In this document: positions 55,275 to 64,000 of the stretch, in pieces | Numbering within the stretch: position 1 is the first letter of the stretch | Layout: every line of letters begins with the position of its first letter | Source: Chryseobacterium culicis | Lineage (GTDB): Bacteria > Bacteroidota > Bacteroidia > Flavobacteriales > Weeksellaceae | Assembly: GCF_002979755.1 (NCBI RefSeq) | Contig: NZ_PCPP01000001.1 | Span: 218,665 to 282,664 of the forward strand | Direction of reading: 5' to 3' | Length of the DNA: 64,000 bases | Notes under the pieces: generated by a model | Seen by the model: the letters and a program-made list of their open reading frames with translations, nothing else | Database searches by the model: none | Told to the model about the DNA's origin: nothing | Program-made: the position numbers and the translations under genes

Positions 55275-55610
55275 TTATTTATCCAATAAAGGTCTGGGAT
55301 CAAACAGAACTTTCAATGACTGAATCTTTCCCTCCTTGATCTGGTACCATCCGGAAGCTTCTATCGTTTTTTCTCCCATATCAATCATGTACCAGAAACA
55401 CACATCTTCCCCAGCAGTAAAAGCCTTTAGAATTTCATACTTAAACTTCATCTGCATCATGTCTTTGATATATATTGAAGCATTTTCTCTTTTCCCCAAT
55501 ACCCCGATAAATGTAAAATCAGGATGAAGACAACTTTCCGCCATTTCAAAATTTTCGTCATTTAAATATTGGATAAACTGTTCCGCTGTATTTTGATTTC
55601 TGTTGCTCAT
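55275..55610 (-). CDS. Nuclear transport factor 2-like (SnoaL) protein
   Basis: A 111-residue protein with the SnoaL-like pattern: AEQFIQYLNDENFEMAESCLHPDFTFIGVLG, then strands with KAFTAGEDVCFWYMIDMG and the closing ASGWYQIKEGKIQSLKVLFDPRPLL. The Asp of HPDFTF is in the position of the SnoaL catalytic residue, so activity is possible. It is upstream of the YciI-like gene in a two-gene unit. Confidence 0.82.
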   Translation of the reverse strand: MSNRNQNTAEQFIQYLNDENFEMAESCLHPDFTFIGVLGKRENASIYIKDMMQMKFKYEILKAFTAGEDVCFWYMIDMGEKTIEASGWYQIKEGKIQSLKVLFDPRPLLDK

Positions 55611-55694
55611 AATGTAATTTTTATTGTTGAGTACAAAATTAGGAGGGAAGAATATATTTCTCCTGTGACTATTATCACAAAATGATTTGAATTT

Positions 55695-56834
55695 TTACTG
55701 TTTTAAGTCGGAAATTCTCCCTTTTGCATACACAATCTGTTCTTTTTCCTTTTCCTGATCCGGATTATTTTTAAGGTACATCTGATAGTATGTTGCCGCA
55801 CTTTTAGGCTGTTTCAGATGGAGATCATAAAGAAGTCCTAAGCGGTAATAAATCATAGTGCTGGTACCAAAAGTTAATCCTCTTTTATAGGCTGTCAAGG
55901 CATCGTTATACTGATTTTTGGCTTCATAAATCCCGGCAAGTGCTGCATAGTAAAATGGAGTATGATCTGAAATGGCTTCATCAATAGTCTTCTGTGCATA
56001 AACTACTGCATTGTTGTAATCTTTCAGTTCACGATAGCTTAGAGCCATAAAATAGAGTGTTCCTTCATTTTGTACACCCATATTTTCCAGCATTTTATAA
56101 ATATTGATACATTTCTGATATTCTTTTACATAAAAATACGCTTGCCCTATATCGTTCATTACATTTACATCAGCATGGTTTTTAAGGAGTTTTTCACCGG
56201 TTTCAATCACTTCCTGGTATTGGGTTAACTGGTTGGCTACCGGTAGCAGAGCCTGTTGTAAAGTGAAATTTTCTGTATCCGCAGCAATAGCTGTTTTCAA
56301 TACATCATAAGCAGACTGATATTGTTTAAGACCACTGTAGGTTAGAGAAAGATCATAAGCCACATCAGGGTCGGTGGTATTAAGAGTATTGGCTTTCTTC
56401 AGATAACTGAGTTTGGCTTCTGGCGTTTCTGCATAGGTGGCAAGCTGTTTGTAAGCACTGAAATTCAGGCTGTCAAGTTGAATGATCTGTTGAAGATAAG
56501 TTTTGGCCTGAGAAGCATTTCCCCTTCTGGAATTGATATTGGCCAAACTGAATAGAGTAGGCAGACTGTTCGGTTGTATGGTATTGATTTTTTGATAATT
56601 TTTTTCTGCTTCCGTCAGTTTTCCCGCCATCATATTGCAGTAAGCAATTTGTGAAAGTGCTTTTATATCCTGTGTATCTCCGGGATAGATGCCCTGAAGA
56701 TATGTTGCGGCCTCAGCATAACGTTGTGTTTCATAATATTCAAGAAGCTTTTCAGTATCAATTTTTGCGGATTGAGCATTTGCATTTTTAAAGCCTAACA
56801 GAATAATACACAAACAAATTCCTAGTTTCATCAT
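55695..56834 (-). CDS. Secreted tetratricopeptide repeat protein
   Basis: A 379-residue exported protein. The signal peptide ends at NANAQ. Nearly the whole mature region is TPR repeats, roughly nine of them, with typical helices such as AYCNMMAGKLTEAEKNYQKI, SLANINSRRGNASQAKTYLQ and FYYAALAGIYEAKNQYNDAL. There is no transmembrane helix or HTH, unlike the three TPR regulators earlier in the window. It probably acts as a periplasmic or outer-membrane scaffold. It is a single gene; partners unknown. Confidence 0.85.
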   Translation of the reverse strand: MMKLGICLCIILLGFKNANAQSAKIDTEKLLEYYETQRYAEAATYLQGIYPGDTQDIKALSQIAYCNMMAGKLTEAEKNYQKINTIQPNSLPTLFSLANINSRRGNASQAKTYLQQIIQLDSLNFSAYKQLATYAETPEAKLSYLKKANTLNTTDPDVAYDLSLTYSGLKQYQSAYDVLKTAIAADTENFTLQQALLPVANQLTQYQEVIETGEKLLKNHADVNVMNDIGQAYFYVKEYQKCINIYKMLENMGVQNEGTLYFMALSYRELKDYNNAVVYAQKTIDEAISDHTPFYYAALAGIYEAKNQYNDALTAYKRGLTFGTSTMIYYRLGLLYDLHLKQPKSAATYYQMYLKNNPDQEKEKEQIVYAKGRISDLKQ

Positions 56835-57001
56835 GGTTATTTTTTAACTAAAATATTGGTTATTTAATAAGCTTCCAAATTTTATACTCACTTATGTGGG
56901 ATTTTTTAATATTATGAATGATTTATGATAAAAACCAAAACCTTATATCATGAGAATTCTTATATTCACTCTATAGAAAAAGACCAGATAAAGCAAAAGA
57001 T

Positions 57002-57511
57002 ATGGAAATAAAAACTGTACAATCATTCCTTGATTATTATGGAAAAATAAGGGAAAGAACACATCGTATTATTGAAGTTATTCCTCCCGAACATATTGAT
57101 TTTTCCTATAAACCAGGAAAATTTACCATTGGTGATCAGATCAGACATATTGCCACTATTGAAAGGTATATGTATGGAGAGACCATTAGCGGAAGAAAAA
57201 GTGCTTATCCGGGATGTGGAAAAGAGCTTGCCGACGGATATGAAAATACAGTTAAGTTTTTCAACGAAATGCACAGACAGACTCTGGATATTATCAAAGG
57301 GCTTTCTGATGAAGATCTTACGAGGAAATGCCTGACTCCGGCCAATAGTGAAATTTCTATATGGAAATGGCTTCGGGCAATGATAGAGCATGAAATCCAC
57401 CACAGGGCAGAATTATATATCTACCTGAATCTTCTGGAGGTAAAAACACCACAACTTTACGGGCTTTCTGCAGAGAATGTGCAGGAGATTAGTGTGAAAT
57501 TGCAGGAGTAA
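57002..57511 (+). CDS. DinB family protein
   Basis: A 169-residue four-helix-bundle protein. The DinB_2 pattern includes PEHIDFSYKPGKFTIGDQIRHIATIERYMYG and WLRAMIEHEIHHRAEL. The three metal-binding histidines are probably in QIRHIA, IEHEI and IHHRAE. Family members include metal-dependent thiol transferases and many uncharacterised proteins. It is a single gene followed by a modest hairpin. The natural substrate is unknown. Confidence 0.88.
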   Translation: MEIKTVQSFLDYYGKIRERTHRIIEVIPPEHIDFSYKPGKFTIGDQIRHIATIERYMYGETISGRKSAYPGCGKELADGYENTVKFFNEMHRQTLDIIKGLSDEDLTRKCLTPANSEISIWKWLRAMIEHEIHHRAELYIYLNLLEVKTPQLYGLSAENVQEISVKLQE

Positions 57512-57542
57512 AAAAACTTAAGATAATCGATATTTAAAATAC

Positions 57543-57575
57543 AAACCAACTGTCATCGTACAGCTGGTTTTCTGT
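57543..57575 (+). terminator. Terminator of the DinB gene
   Basis: AAACCAACTGT and ACAGCTGGTTT pair with one mismatch over a six-base loop and are followed by TCTGTTGTT. Confidence 0.6.
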
Positions 57576-57766
57576 TGTTAAAAGTTCTTTCATTTTTGAT
57601 TTATTTCTATTTCAAGTGATAAATTATTTTGTTTCATTTATTAAAAATTGTTAAATATTTATTTGATATAGAGTTATTTATTTCTTTTTTTTAATCATTT
57701 GCTTTAGAATTATTGCTTAAAAGTCGTAGAACTACGACAAAATTTCAGATTGAGTATCGAAAATTT

Positions 57767-57795
57767 TTTGAATAGCGATTACCGTTTTATCTTTG
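57767..57795 (+). promoter_or_regulatory. Promoter of the vgrG operon
   Basis: TTTG at 57767-57770, 17 bases, TATCTTTG at 57788-57795. This predicts a leader of about 250 bases before the vgrG ATG at 58054. Confidence 0.65.
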
Positions 57796-57843
57796 TAATA
57801 CCATCAATCCAATTACAAAAAATTAATCATGATTAAAATCCGC

Positions 57844-58055
57844 ATATTACAATTATAATATCAAGAGAAATCTTGAATTCAACAGGGAGGTGAAGTTCTT
57901 TTTCACCATTACTATATGCCCTGTTTTGACCTCAATATCCATACTTTCTTTTACAAATAGAATATGGATAATGAAAATATATCTGAACGTAGTGTACAGA
58001 TATATTTTAGGCTTAAAAAAATTTGACACCCAATCAATCAAAATATTACAATTAT
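57844..58055 (+). promoter_or_regulatory. Multi-hairpin leader of vgrG, flanked by 13-bp direct repeats
   Basis: Four successive stems. TCAAGA-GAAA-TCTTGA at 57861-57876. AACAGGG/CCCTGTT at 57881-57925 enclosing GGTGAA/TTCACC. TATCCATA/TATGGATA at 57936-57970. A perfect 12-bp stem AAAATATATCTG/CAGATATATTTT at 57974-58008. GAGGT at 57887-57891 could instead pair with ACCTC at 57929-57933. ATATTACAATTAT is at 57844 and again at 58043, where it overlaps the vgrG ATG. A candidate regulatory RNA or small inserted element. Confidence 0.55.
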
Positions 58056-60216
58056 GTTTCAGGACGATCATTCACCCAAAATGCCTGTTTCTAAAGATAA
58101 AATTTCAGCTGTAAAGAATATTAAAGAAACACTGACAGATCAGGCAGTCACCAAAGCTGCTCAGGAAGTGCAGGAAAAATCGAGCGGAACCATTAAGAAA
58201 GCTACAGAAAAAATGGCTCAGGCCCAGGCTTATACAGGAATCGTTCAAAACGGTTCTCAAATGTTTATGAATCAGGTTAAACAACCCAATCCTCCTACAC
58301 TCGTAGAAGACAAAGTATGGGCGAAACAGCCAACCTCAGGAATTTATAATGCCAATACCATCCCGGGAAATCAGGTAGCCGGAATCAATCGTGTGGTAAA
58401 ACTTGAAATCGTAATTGACGGAAAAGTAATTAAGCATTTCAAGCATTTTCAGTTAAAACAAAGTGCTGTAAAGCATCATGAATTTGATTTGATGCTGGCT
58501 CATGATAGTTTAGGAGGTTCAGAAAACCATAATCTGGAAGAAGCTCAAAACTTTCTTGGAAAAAGAATTACCGTGATTTTCAGGTATAAAGATGTTGAAG
58601 ACGGTCCCGAAAGAAACTTTGTAGGCGTAATCACAGAAGTAGGTTTCAGCCAGGAAAAAGGAAGTCTGGGAAATATTGTTCTTACAGGTTTCAGTCCGAC
58701 TGTTCTTTTAGATGCTGCCCCTCATATTCAAAGCTTTGGCGGAGCACAAGAAATCAGTCTGAACAGCATTGCAGATCAGGTGATAAAAGAAGGACTGGGA
58801 CAAAATTCCTTTGATTTCAGAGTAGATGCAGCCCATGGAAACGTTTCTTATAGTTCACAATATGAAGAAACCCACTATAACTATCTGGCCAGAATTGCAG
58901 AAGCCTATGGAGAACAATTTTATTATGATGGTGAGGTGCTTCATTTCGGGAAACTTCCTCCTCAGGAAAAACCTGTAAACCTTACCTATGGAAGCAGTGT
59001 GAGTGATGTCAAGATAAAAATGAAGGCTCAGCATGTAAATCCGTCATTTTATGGCTACAACAGCAGCAAAAATGAAAAGCTAACAGCCGGAAATTCAAAG
59101 ATTAGTCACACTTCAGATATTGCAAAAAGAGCGTATGAAATTTCAGAAAAAACGTTTACCACTCCATCTTTAAGAGTAGCTCCGATAAAAGCGGTGTCTT
59201 TCATGGATGTGGAAAATTCTCAAAAAGGAACTGCTGGAAGTAAAGCCTCAGAAGTATTTGTTATTTCAGGCATTACAACAGTTCCTTTTCTTTATCCGGG
59301 CTGTATTGCTGATATTGAAATGAGAAAAGCCGAAAGCAGTGAAACCACTTACTTTACCAAGCTGATGATTACCGATATGTATCACGAGGTAGACGCAAGA
59401 GGATATTATACAGGAACATTTGAAGCCATTGCTTCTGATACAGGATTTATTCCCCGTCCGGAGTTTCACACGCCGAAAGCAGATGCTCAGTTTGCCAAGG
59501 TAATTTCCAATACAGATCCTTTAAACCAGGGAAGAGTGAAAGTTCAGTTCGACTGGCAGAATGGTTCTACTACGACAGAATATATCAGAGTAATGACTCC
59601 CGATGGTGGAGGCAGCGAAAAAGTAAGTAAAAACCGTGGATTTATGGCCATTCCGGAAGAGGGTGATCAGGTAGTGGTCAACTTTGCCCATCAGCATCCT
59701 GACCGTCCGTTTGTGATGGGAGGAATGTTCCATGGTGGAGTTGGCGGTGGTGGCGGTTCCGGAAATAATATCAAAAGCTTAAGCAGTAAAAGCGGACATA
59801 CCATGAGTCTGGACGATGCCGGAGGAATTACAGTGAAGGATAAAGACCAAAATTCTGTTTTTCTGGATGGTGCAGGAAATATAACGATAGACAGTAAAAT
59901 TTCTATCACCCTGAATTGTGGAAGCAGTTCCATTTACATGGATAAAGACGGAAATATTCAGATTAAAGGAAAAGAAGTATTTGTACAGGGAGTCAATATT
60001 GGAGTAGGCGGAACATCAAGTATTGGTGTTGGGGTAGGCCCTGAAGACGGTGATCCCACTTCAGGCATCGGAATCAAATCTGATACATTGGATATCGGCA
60101 CCAAAACGCTTTCTATGAGAGGTGATACGGAAGCAAATCTTAGCAGCGGAGGAAAAATCAATGTTGGTGGAGGAAGTGAGACAAATATTGTAAGTGGAAC
60201 TGTAAAACTGAACTAA
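58054..60216 (+). CDS. vgrG: Type VI secretion VgrG-like spike protein
   Basis: A 720-residue spike protein. An Ala/Lys-rich helical lead of about 100 residues is followed by the gp27/gp44-like part (EIVIDGKVIKHFKHF to about residue 430: FRYKDVEDGPERNFVGVITE, RIAEAYGEQFYYDGEVLHFG). Then comes the gp5 OB fold (FAKVISNTDPLNQGRVKVQFDWQ, GFMAIPEEGDQVVVNFAHQHPDRPFVMGGMFHG) and a repetitive beta needle (ITVKDKDQNSVFLDGAG). This is the pattern of T6SS-iii Vgr family proteins of Bacteroidota. No tube or sheath genes are in the window. It starts a module with a TPR adaptor candidate and an Rhs protein, with only six bases to the next gene. Confidence 0.93.
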   Translation: MFQDDHSPKMPVSKDKISAVKNIKETLTDQAVTKAAQEVQEKSSGTIKKATEKMAQAQAYTGIVQNGSQMFMNQVKQPNPPTLVEDKVWAKQPTSGIYNANTIPGNQVAGINRVVKLEIVIDGKVIKHFKHFQLKQSAVKHHEFDLMLAHDSLGGSENHNLEEAQNFLGKRITVIFRYKDVEDGPERNFVGVITEVGFSQEKGSLGNIVLTGFSPTVLLDAAPHIQSFGGAQEISLNSIADQVIKEGLGQNSFDFRVDAAHGNVSYSSQYEETHYNYLARIAEAYGEQFYYDGEVLHFGKLPPQEKPVNLTYGSSVSDVKIKMKAQHVNPSFYGYNSSKNEKLTAGNSKISHTSDIAKRAYEISEKTFTTPSLRVAPIKAVSFMDVENSQKGTAGSKASEVFVISGITTVPFLYPGCIADIEMRKAESSETTYFTKLMITDMYHEVDARGYYTGTFEAIASDTGFIPRPEFHTPKADAQFAKVISNTDPLNQGRVKVQFDWQNGSTTTEYIRVMTPDGGGSEKVSKNRGFMAIPEEGDQVVVNFAHQHPDRPFVMGGMFHGGVGGGGGSGNNIKSLSSKSGHTMSLDDAGGITVKDKDQNSVFLDGAGNITIDSKISITLNCGSSSIYMDKDGNIQIKGKEVFVQGVNIGVGGTSSIGVGVGPEDGDPTSGIGIKSDTLDIGTKTLSMRGDTEANLSSGGKINVGGGSETNIVSGTVKLN

Positions 60217-60222
60217 AAACAG

Positions 60223-61479
60223 ATGAATCCTGTAGACCTGGAGTTGGTAAAATTAAAAAGACAATGGCAGAAAGTTGTTTCAAAGAATGAAGAAAAGCCT
60301 ATGCTGATCTGTATAGGAGAAAAACATGAAACCGATCTTTTTGATGGATTTATCAAATCAAAACTTTCTGAAGATGAAGAAGATGATATATTTTTACTTC
60401 ACTATCAGGAATTTAATGGAATGAACGCTTTCGGACAAACCTTGTTGGATGAATGGACTGAGTTTTATGAAATGCTGAAGAAAAGTGAAGAAAATATTCC
60501 GCAATGGGATCTGAAAATTCCGGAAGAAAATTTTAAAACAGATGCTTATAAGGCATTTTATCCTCTTCTGGAGCTAAAGAAAAACTTTCCTACGATTCAG
60601 AATTCTAAAATATACATCTACATTGCTCCGCTTAGGATCACTGATACCGAAGAGCTGTCTTTGTGGGTGAAAGAATGGTGCAGAATCTGTGAAGCATCGG
60701 AAAATAAAGATATTAAACTGGTTTGGGCAGAACATCATACTTACAGAACCTTACCCAATATCTCTTCAGCACACCGTTTCAGAGTGGAAGTAGACATTCA
60801 CCAGTTAATGCAGAATACGGCTGCTCATACCAATCGTAAGAAGAATAGCCCGGATACGGATTTTCAACAGCAGATCCTTATAGCGAGTAATCATTTAAGT
60901 AAAGAAAGATTCAAAGAAGCGGAGCATGCATTGAAAACAGCGGTGAAGCTTGCCAAAGAACAAAAGAACAAACAGGGAGAGATTTCAGCTTATTTTATGC
61001 TTACTCAGGCTTATATAGCAGATAGAAAAAAGGATAAGGCTGAAGATACCTACCGGATTATATTGGAAGAAGTAGAGCGGGATTCACCATTGGAAGTTCA
61101 GATGTATATGAATTATGGAAGTCATTTATTAGGGAATTCCAAAAAGTCCAGGGCAGAGAAAATATTTGAAAAAGCTGCAGAAACTGCTCAGAAAATAGAA
61201 GAATATGCAATGGCTATTGAGTGTTACAGAATCATTGGTACACTGAATGATACCGTTTTGACAAAAGATAAAATGATCAGATATTTTGAAAAATGTATCG
61301 GCATAGCAAAATTGATGAACCCTTCGGCAAGAGAGCAGAGCAGCCTGAGGTTTGTAGCCTCAATGCTTATTCTCAAATATGAAGGGGATACAGATAAAAA
61401 AAGAATATTAGACAGCGAAATGAAGACTTATTTTGGTGATGAATGGAAGGTAAGTGTGGAAAAACCAAAAGCAGGGTAA
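60223..61479 (+). CDS. TPR protein, candidate T6SS effector adaptor
   Basis: A 418-residue cytoplasmic protein. The N-terminal 195 residues (EKPMLICIGEKHETDLFDGFI, then FLLHYQEFNGMNAFGQTLLDEW, IYIYIAPLRITDTEEL) form a mixed alpha/beta domain that I do not recognise. The C-terminal half has TPR helices from about residue 215 (QQQILIASNHLSKERFKEAE, then EISAYFMLTQAYIADRKKDKAED). It starts 6 bases after vgrG and ends 18 bases before the Rhs gene. Position between spike and effector is that of loading adaptors such as DUF4123 or DUF2169 proteins, but it belongs to neither. Role is inference. Confidence 0.75.
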   Translation: MNPVDLELVKLKRQWQKVVSKNEEKPMLICIGEKHETDLFDGFIKSKLSEDEEDDIFLLHYQEFNGMNAFGQTLLDEWTEFYEMLKKSEENIPQWDLKIPEENFKTDAYKAFYPLLELKKNFPTIQNSKIYIYIAPLRITDTEELSLWVKEWCRICEASENKDIKLVWAEHHTYRTLPNISSAHRFRVEVDIHQLMQNTAAHTNRKKNSPDTDFQQQILIASNHLSKERFKEAEHALKTAVKLAKEQKNKQGEISAYFMLTQAYIADRKKDKAEDTYRIILEEVERDSPLEVQMYMNYGSHLLGNSKKSRAEKIFEKAAETAQKIEEYAMAIECYRIIGTLNDTVLTKDKMIRYFEKCIGIAKLMNPSAREQSSLRFVASMLILKYEGDTDKKRILDSEMKTYFGDEWKVSVEKPKAG

Positions 61480-61497
61480 TCTCAAATTAAAAGAATC

Positions 61498-64000
61498 ATG
61501 GCAGATCTGAATAAAAAAACAGTAAAACCCATCAAAGTGGCAAAACCGGATATGAATCCGGATCGCTCTCTGAAGGTAAATGCAGACGTTACTTCGGTAA
61601 GCTGGGATAAAACCAAACAAGGATGGAAGAACGGAATGAAAAATAATTTTGATTCCCTGAATCCTGTTTCCATGGTTCAGTCTATTGCGGGAGGAGATAG
61701 CAGTAAACAGGAAAACAGCAGTAGCGGAGGTGATGGAGATAGCGCTGTGACTGCTGAAAAAGCAGCTCCGGAAAGCAAAGTGAAACTGATCAAAGTGAAT
61801 ACTCCAGCAATGCCTTCCACGGCCATTCAGCATACAAGTAAGCATTTCGATATCGTACTGGCGATTGACATCCATTGGACTCTCATTCCGCCGCCGCCTT
61901 CATTTATGCTGATCCCGTTACCGTTGCCACATCCGTTTATAGGAATTGTTTTCGACATTATGGATTATATTACCATCACAATTCCCATTCCCCAATTTGC
62001 AAGAAACCTGATGCCGTCACTTCCGGAAAGTATTCCCATGGGCGGTTCAATATATGTTCACGGAAGACATAAAGCAACCACCACAACCAGTGTTATGGGA
62101 GTGGTGATCCCATTCAGACATATCACCTCACTTATTCCGGTATATCTCATTCCTTTTCCCCAGGAAGCTCCGCACGAAGGAGAAGTATATTACGGTTCAC
62201 AGACCGTTCTGGCACAAGGAAGTAAAATGAGCGGAAACCAGCCTCAGCAGGTATTAACCTGTATGGGATTCCCTTTCGGAATGACGATGCTGCCCGCAAT
62301 GCCGGATAAACCAAAGAAAAATCCACTGGCTTATTTTGCTTTCTATAATAACTTCTCAAGCATGTATATTCAGATCAATACGGGTGGGCCTGTATTGGTG
62401 GGCGGTGCTTTTGTTCCTCATGTGTATACCCCGGGAGAAATGCTGATGCGTCTTGCAGGGATGTTTTTAATGAGAAGCCTTACCAAAAAAATAGGCAAAA
62501 TGGGAGCTAATAGTTTAAAGAAGCTGAATAACAGTGTTCTTAAAAAAGCTCCATTCAATAAGTTCAAATTTTCGAATGCCTTATCCAAAAAACTATGCCA
62601 TTGGGGGCTTGAACCTGTTAATTTTGCAACGGGCGCTATGTTTTTTGAGTGGGATGATTTTGAAATCCAGGGAAATACCCCTTTACTCTGGAAAAATATA
62701 TGGCATAGCGACAGACCTTATGATTCTGGTCCTTTAGGAAATGGTGTCTTTAATAATCATGATCTGTTTATCCTTCCTGAAGAGCATAATAAATTTGCCG
62801 GCTGGATGCATCCTGAAGAAAATATGGCGATGCTTATTCCTGTACCTGAAATAGGGGATGAAATGACGTATTTCAGAGATCATAAAATCTGGCAGTACAG
62901 ACCAAGCAGCAGTATCTGGATTGTTCGTAAGGGAACGGATATTTATACCTATTCACGTTTTCATCATGCCACAGAAGGAGTGGTATATAAAGTAACCCGG
63001 ATTGAATATGGTGACGGAACGATTCGTGAATACGAATATGAAGATCGAAATATTATTTTGAAAAGAATAAAAGATGTTGGTACTGAATCTAGTATAGAAA
63101 CAGTTATTCATCCTGAACATAAAAAGATATCAGAAGTTTATTACTGTTATAAAAAACAAAGAGATCTGCAGGTTCGTTATGATTATGATGATCGGGGAAA
63201 TCTTACTCATGTCTGGGATATTCACAAAAAAGCAATGGTCTTTGAATATGATGGAAACAATCAGATTGTAAGAAGAACCAACCGAAATGGGATGAGCTAT
63301 ATCTGGAAATATGATAAAGAAGGAAGAGTTATATATACTAAAGGTCTGGACGGATATATGGAAGGAAGTTTTCATTATGATGATGAAGAAGGCTTTACAG
63401 AAGTGATCTATCCCAAACAGCATAATAAAACAGAACGGTATTACTACGATGATAATTTTCTTGTCTATAAAAAAGTAGATGGAGAAGGCGGGGAAACATG
63501 GTATGACTTTACAGCGCACAATGAACTGAAAATGATAGGAAGCCCCGAAGGACGTGTTCAGGGATATACCTATGATGAAATGGGAAATATCAAGACTTTT
63601 CACAGCCCTGATGGTGAAGAATATCATTACCAGTACAATGAATTTGGACAGGTTGTTGCCCGTTTTTCCCCTTCAGGCGTTTCTGAAACATGGAATTATG
63701 ATGAATATGGAAGACTAATCAGCCATACAGATGCGGCAGAAGAAAATGTATGTTATGAATATGCTGATGGGAAAAGGCTTCCCGAAAAAAGTATCAGAGA
63801 ACATGTTACAACATCTTACGGATATAATAAGAGAGGCCAGCTTATTCAGCTGATGAATACGGTCGGGACTGAACAGTTTTGGAAATATGATGAATATGGA
63901 AGATTGCTGGTTTTCAGTCCGAAACCCTTCAACAGAACCCTGTGGAACAGAGATAAAATGGGACGGGTAATTGAAATGAATGAACAGGGGCAGTTACCGA
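61498..64000 (+). CDS. PAAR-like/Rhs repeat effector, 3' end beyond window
   Basis: The ATG at 61498 opens a frame without a stop to the last base, at least 834 residues. A disordered Ser/Gly/Lys lead of about 110 residues (ending SKHFDIVLAIDIHWT) is followed by a hydrophobic PAAR-like region to about 300 (LIPPPPSFMLIPLPLPHPF, a GGSIYVHGRHKATTTTSV tip, TGGPVLVGGAFVP). EPVNFATGAMFFEWDDFEI near residue 372 is the Rhs-opening motif, followed by a YD-repeat run from about 560 (YDYDDRGNLTHVWD, YDKEGRVIYTKGL, YDEMGNIKTF). The variable toxin and any immunity gene lie outside. It should be carried on the VgrG tip. Confidence 0.9.
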   Translation, partial: MADLNKKTVKPIKVAKPDMNPDRSLKVNADVTSVSWDKTKQGWKNGMKNNFDSLNPVSMVQSIAGGDSSKQENSSSGGDGDSAVTAEKAAPESKVKLIKVNTPAMPSTAIQHTSKHFDIVLAIDIHWTLIPPPPSFMLIPLPLPHPFIGIVFDIMDYITITIPIPQFARNLMPSLPESIPMGGSIYVHGRHKATTTTSVMGVVIPFRHITSLIPVYLIPFPQEAPHEGEVYYGSQTVLAQGSKMSGNQPQQVLTCMGFPFGMTMLPAMPDKPKKNPLAYFAFYNNFSSMYIQINTGGPVLVGGAFVPHVYTPGEMLMRLAGMFLMRSLTKKIGKMGANSLKKLNNSVLKKAPFNKFKFSNALSKKLCHWGLEPVNFATGAMFFEWDDFEIQGNTPLLWKNIWHSDRPYDSGPLGNGVFNNHDLFILPEEHNKFAGWMHPEENMAMLIPVPEIGDEMTYFRDHKIWQYRPSSSIWIVRKGTDIYTYSRFHHATEGVVYKVTRIEYGDGTIREYEYEDRNIILKRIKDVGTESSIETVIHPEHKKISEVYYCYKKQRDLQVRYDYDDRGNLTHVWDIHKKAMVFEYDGNNQIVRRTNRNGMSYIWKYDKEGRVIYTKGLDGYMEGSFHYDDEEGFTEVIYPKQHNKTERYYYDDNFLVYKKVDGEGGETWYDFTAHNELKMIGSPEGRVQGYTYDEMGNIKTFHSPDGEEYHYQYNEFGQVVARFSPSGVSETWNYDEYGRLISHTDAAEENVCYEYADGKRLPEKSIREHVTTSYGYNKRGQLIQLMNTVGTEQFWKYDEYGRLLVFSPKPFNRTLWNRDKMGRVIEMNEQGQLP

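Noticed and set aside
57853..58114. Small open frames on both strands in the vgrG leader
   Set aside because: No family match, no initiation context, overlap with strong hairpins; the region is better read as leader RNA.
61408..61875. 155-residue minus-strand frame overlapping the adaptor and Rhs starts
   Set aside because: Antisense shadow of real coding sequence; the product is His/Phe-rich and matches no family.
63130..63627. 165-residue minus-strand Ile/Phe-rich frame
   Set aside because: Antisense of the Rhs YD repeats, which are clearly coding on the plus strand to the window end.

Overview
The window looks like chromosomal DNA of a Chryseobacterium-type member of the Flavobacteriia (Bacteroidota). 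The evidence is low GC with A/T-ending codons, Bacteroidota promoters of the TTG-N17-19-TAnnTTTG form, type IX secretion (T9SS) C-terminal sorting tails, lipoproteins with acidic residues after the lipobox Cys, SusC-type TonB receptors with carboxypeptidase-like and STN domains, an ECF sigma/FecR pair, a T6SS-iii type VgrG/Rhs module and a Chryseobacterium-style double-glycine peptide. Genus assignment is inference; no rRNA is present.

Layout. 1-2.3 kb: FKBP-like lipoprotein, S4 RNA-binding protein, shikimate kinase, then a tRNA-Lys/tRNA-Leu/tRNA-Lys operon. 2.3-7.2 kb: an AT-rich segment bounded by identical tRNA-Lys genes with near-identical terminators, holding a PrcB-like lipoprotein, a TPR-TM-HTH regulator and a C1q-like secreted protein. 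7.2-16 kb: alpha/beta hydrolase, GNAT, two more TPR-TM-HTH regulators and a large T9SS metalloprotease. 16-20.7 kb: AraC plus a TetX-like monooxygenase, then methyltransferase, Crp-type regulator and ketopantoate reductase-like genes.

20.7-25.9 kb is the most striking part. A superoxide dismutase-DUF2480-FMN reductase-ferredoxin reductase-[2Fe-2S] ferredoxin operon, followed by a 4Fe-4S ferredoxin, is divergent from a SufR-like Fe-S regulator. The intergenic region holds a perfect CAAC-N6-GTTG palindrome overlapping the -33 element of the SOD promoter and an imperfect copy at the regulator start. Both match the operator form I recall for cyanobacterial SufR. It reads as a self-contained Fe-S-sensing redox module.

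25.9-26.8 kb: eleven tandem 83-85 bp repeats. 26.9-38.3 kb: a cell-surface signalling locus (sigma factor divergent from FecR, STN-TonB receptor, two paralogous beta-helix lipoproteins with different codon usage, a T9SS protein, a lipoprotein and an S41 protease), broken up by strong hairpins. 38.5-43.8 kb: small coiled-coil protein, sterol desaturase-like enzyme, and a TonB receptor/beta-propeller phytase pair. 44-57.5 kb: ordinary regulators and enzymes, PutP, and a 54-residue double-glycine leader peptide. 57.8-64 kb: promoter, multi-hairpin leader, VgrG, TPR adaptor candidate and a PAAR-like/Rhs protein whose toxin end lies outside the window.

No insertion sequence, integrase, CRISPR array or rRNA operon was seen.
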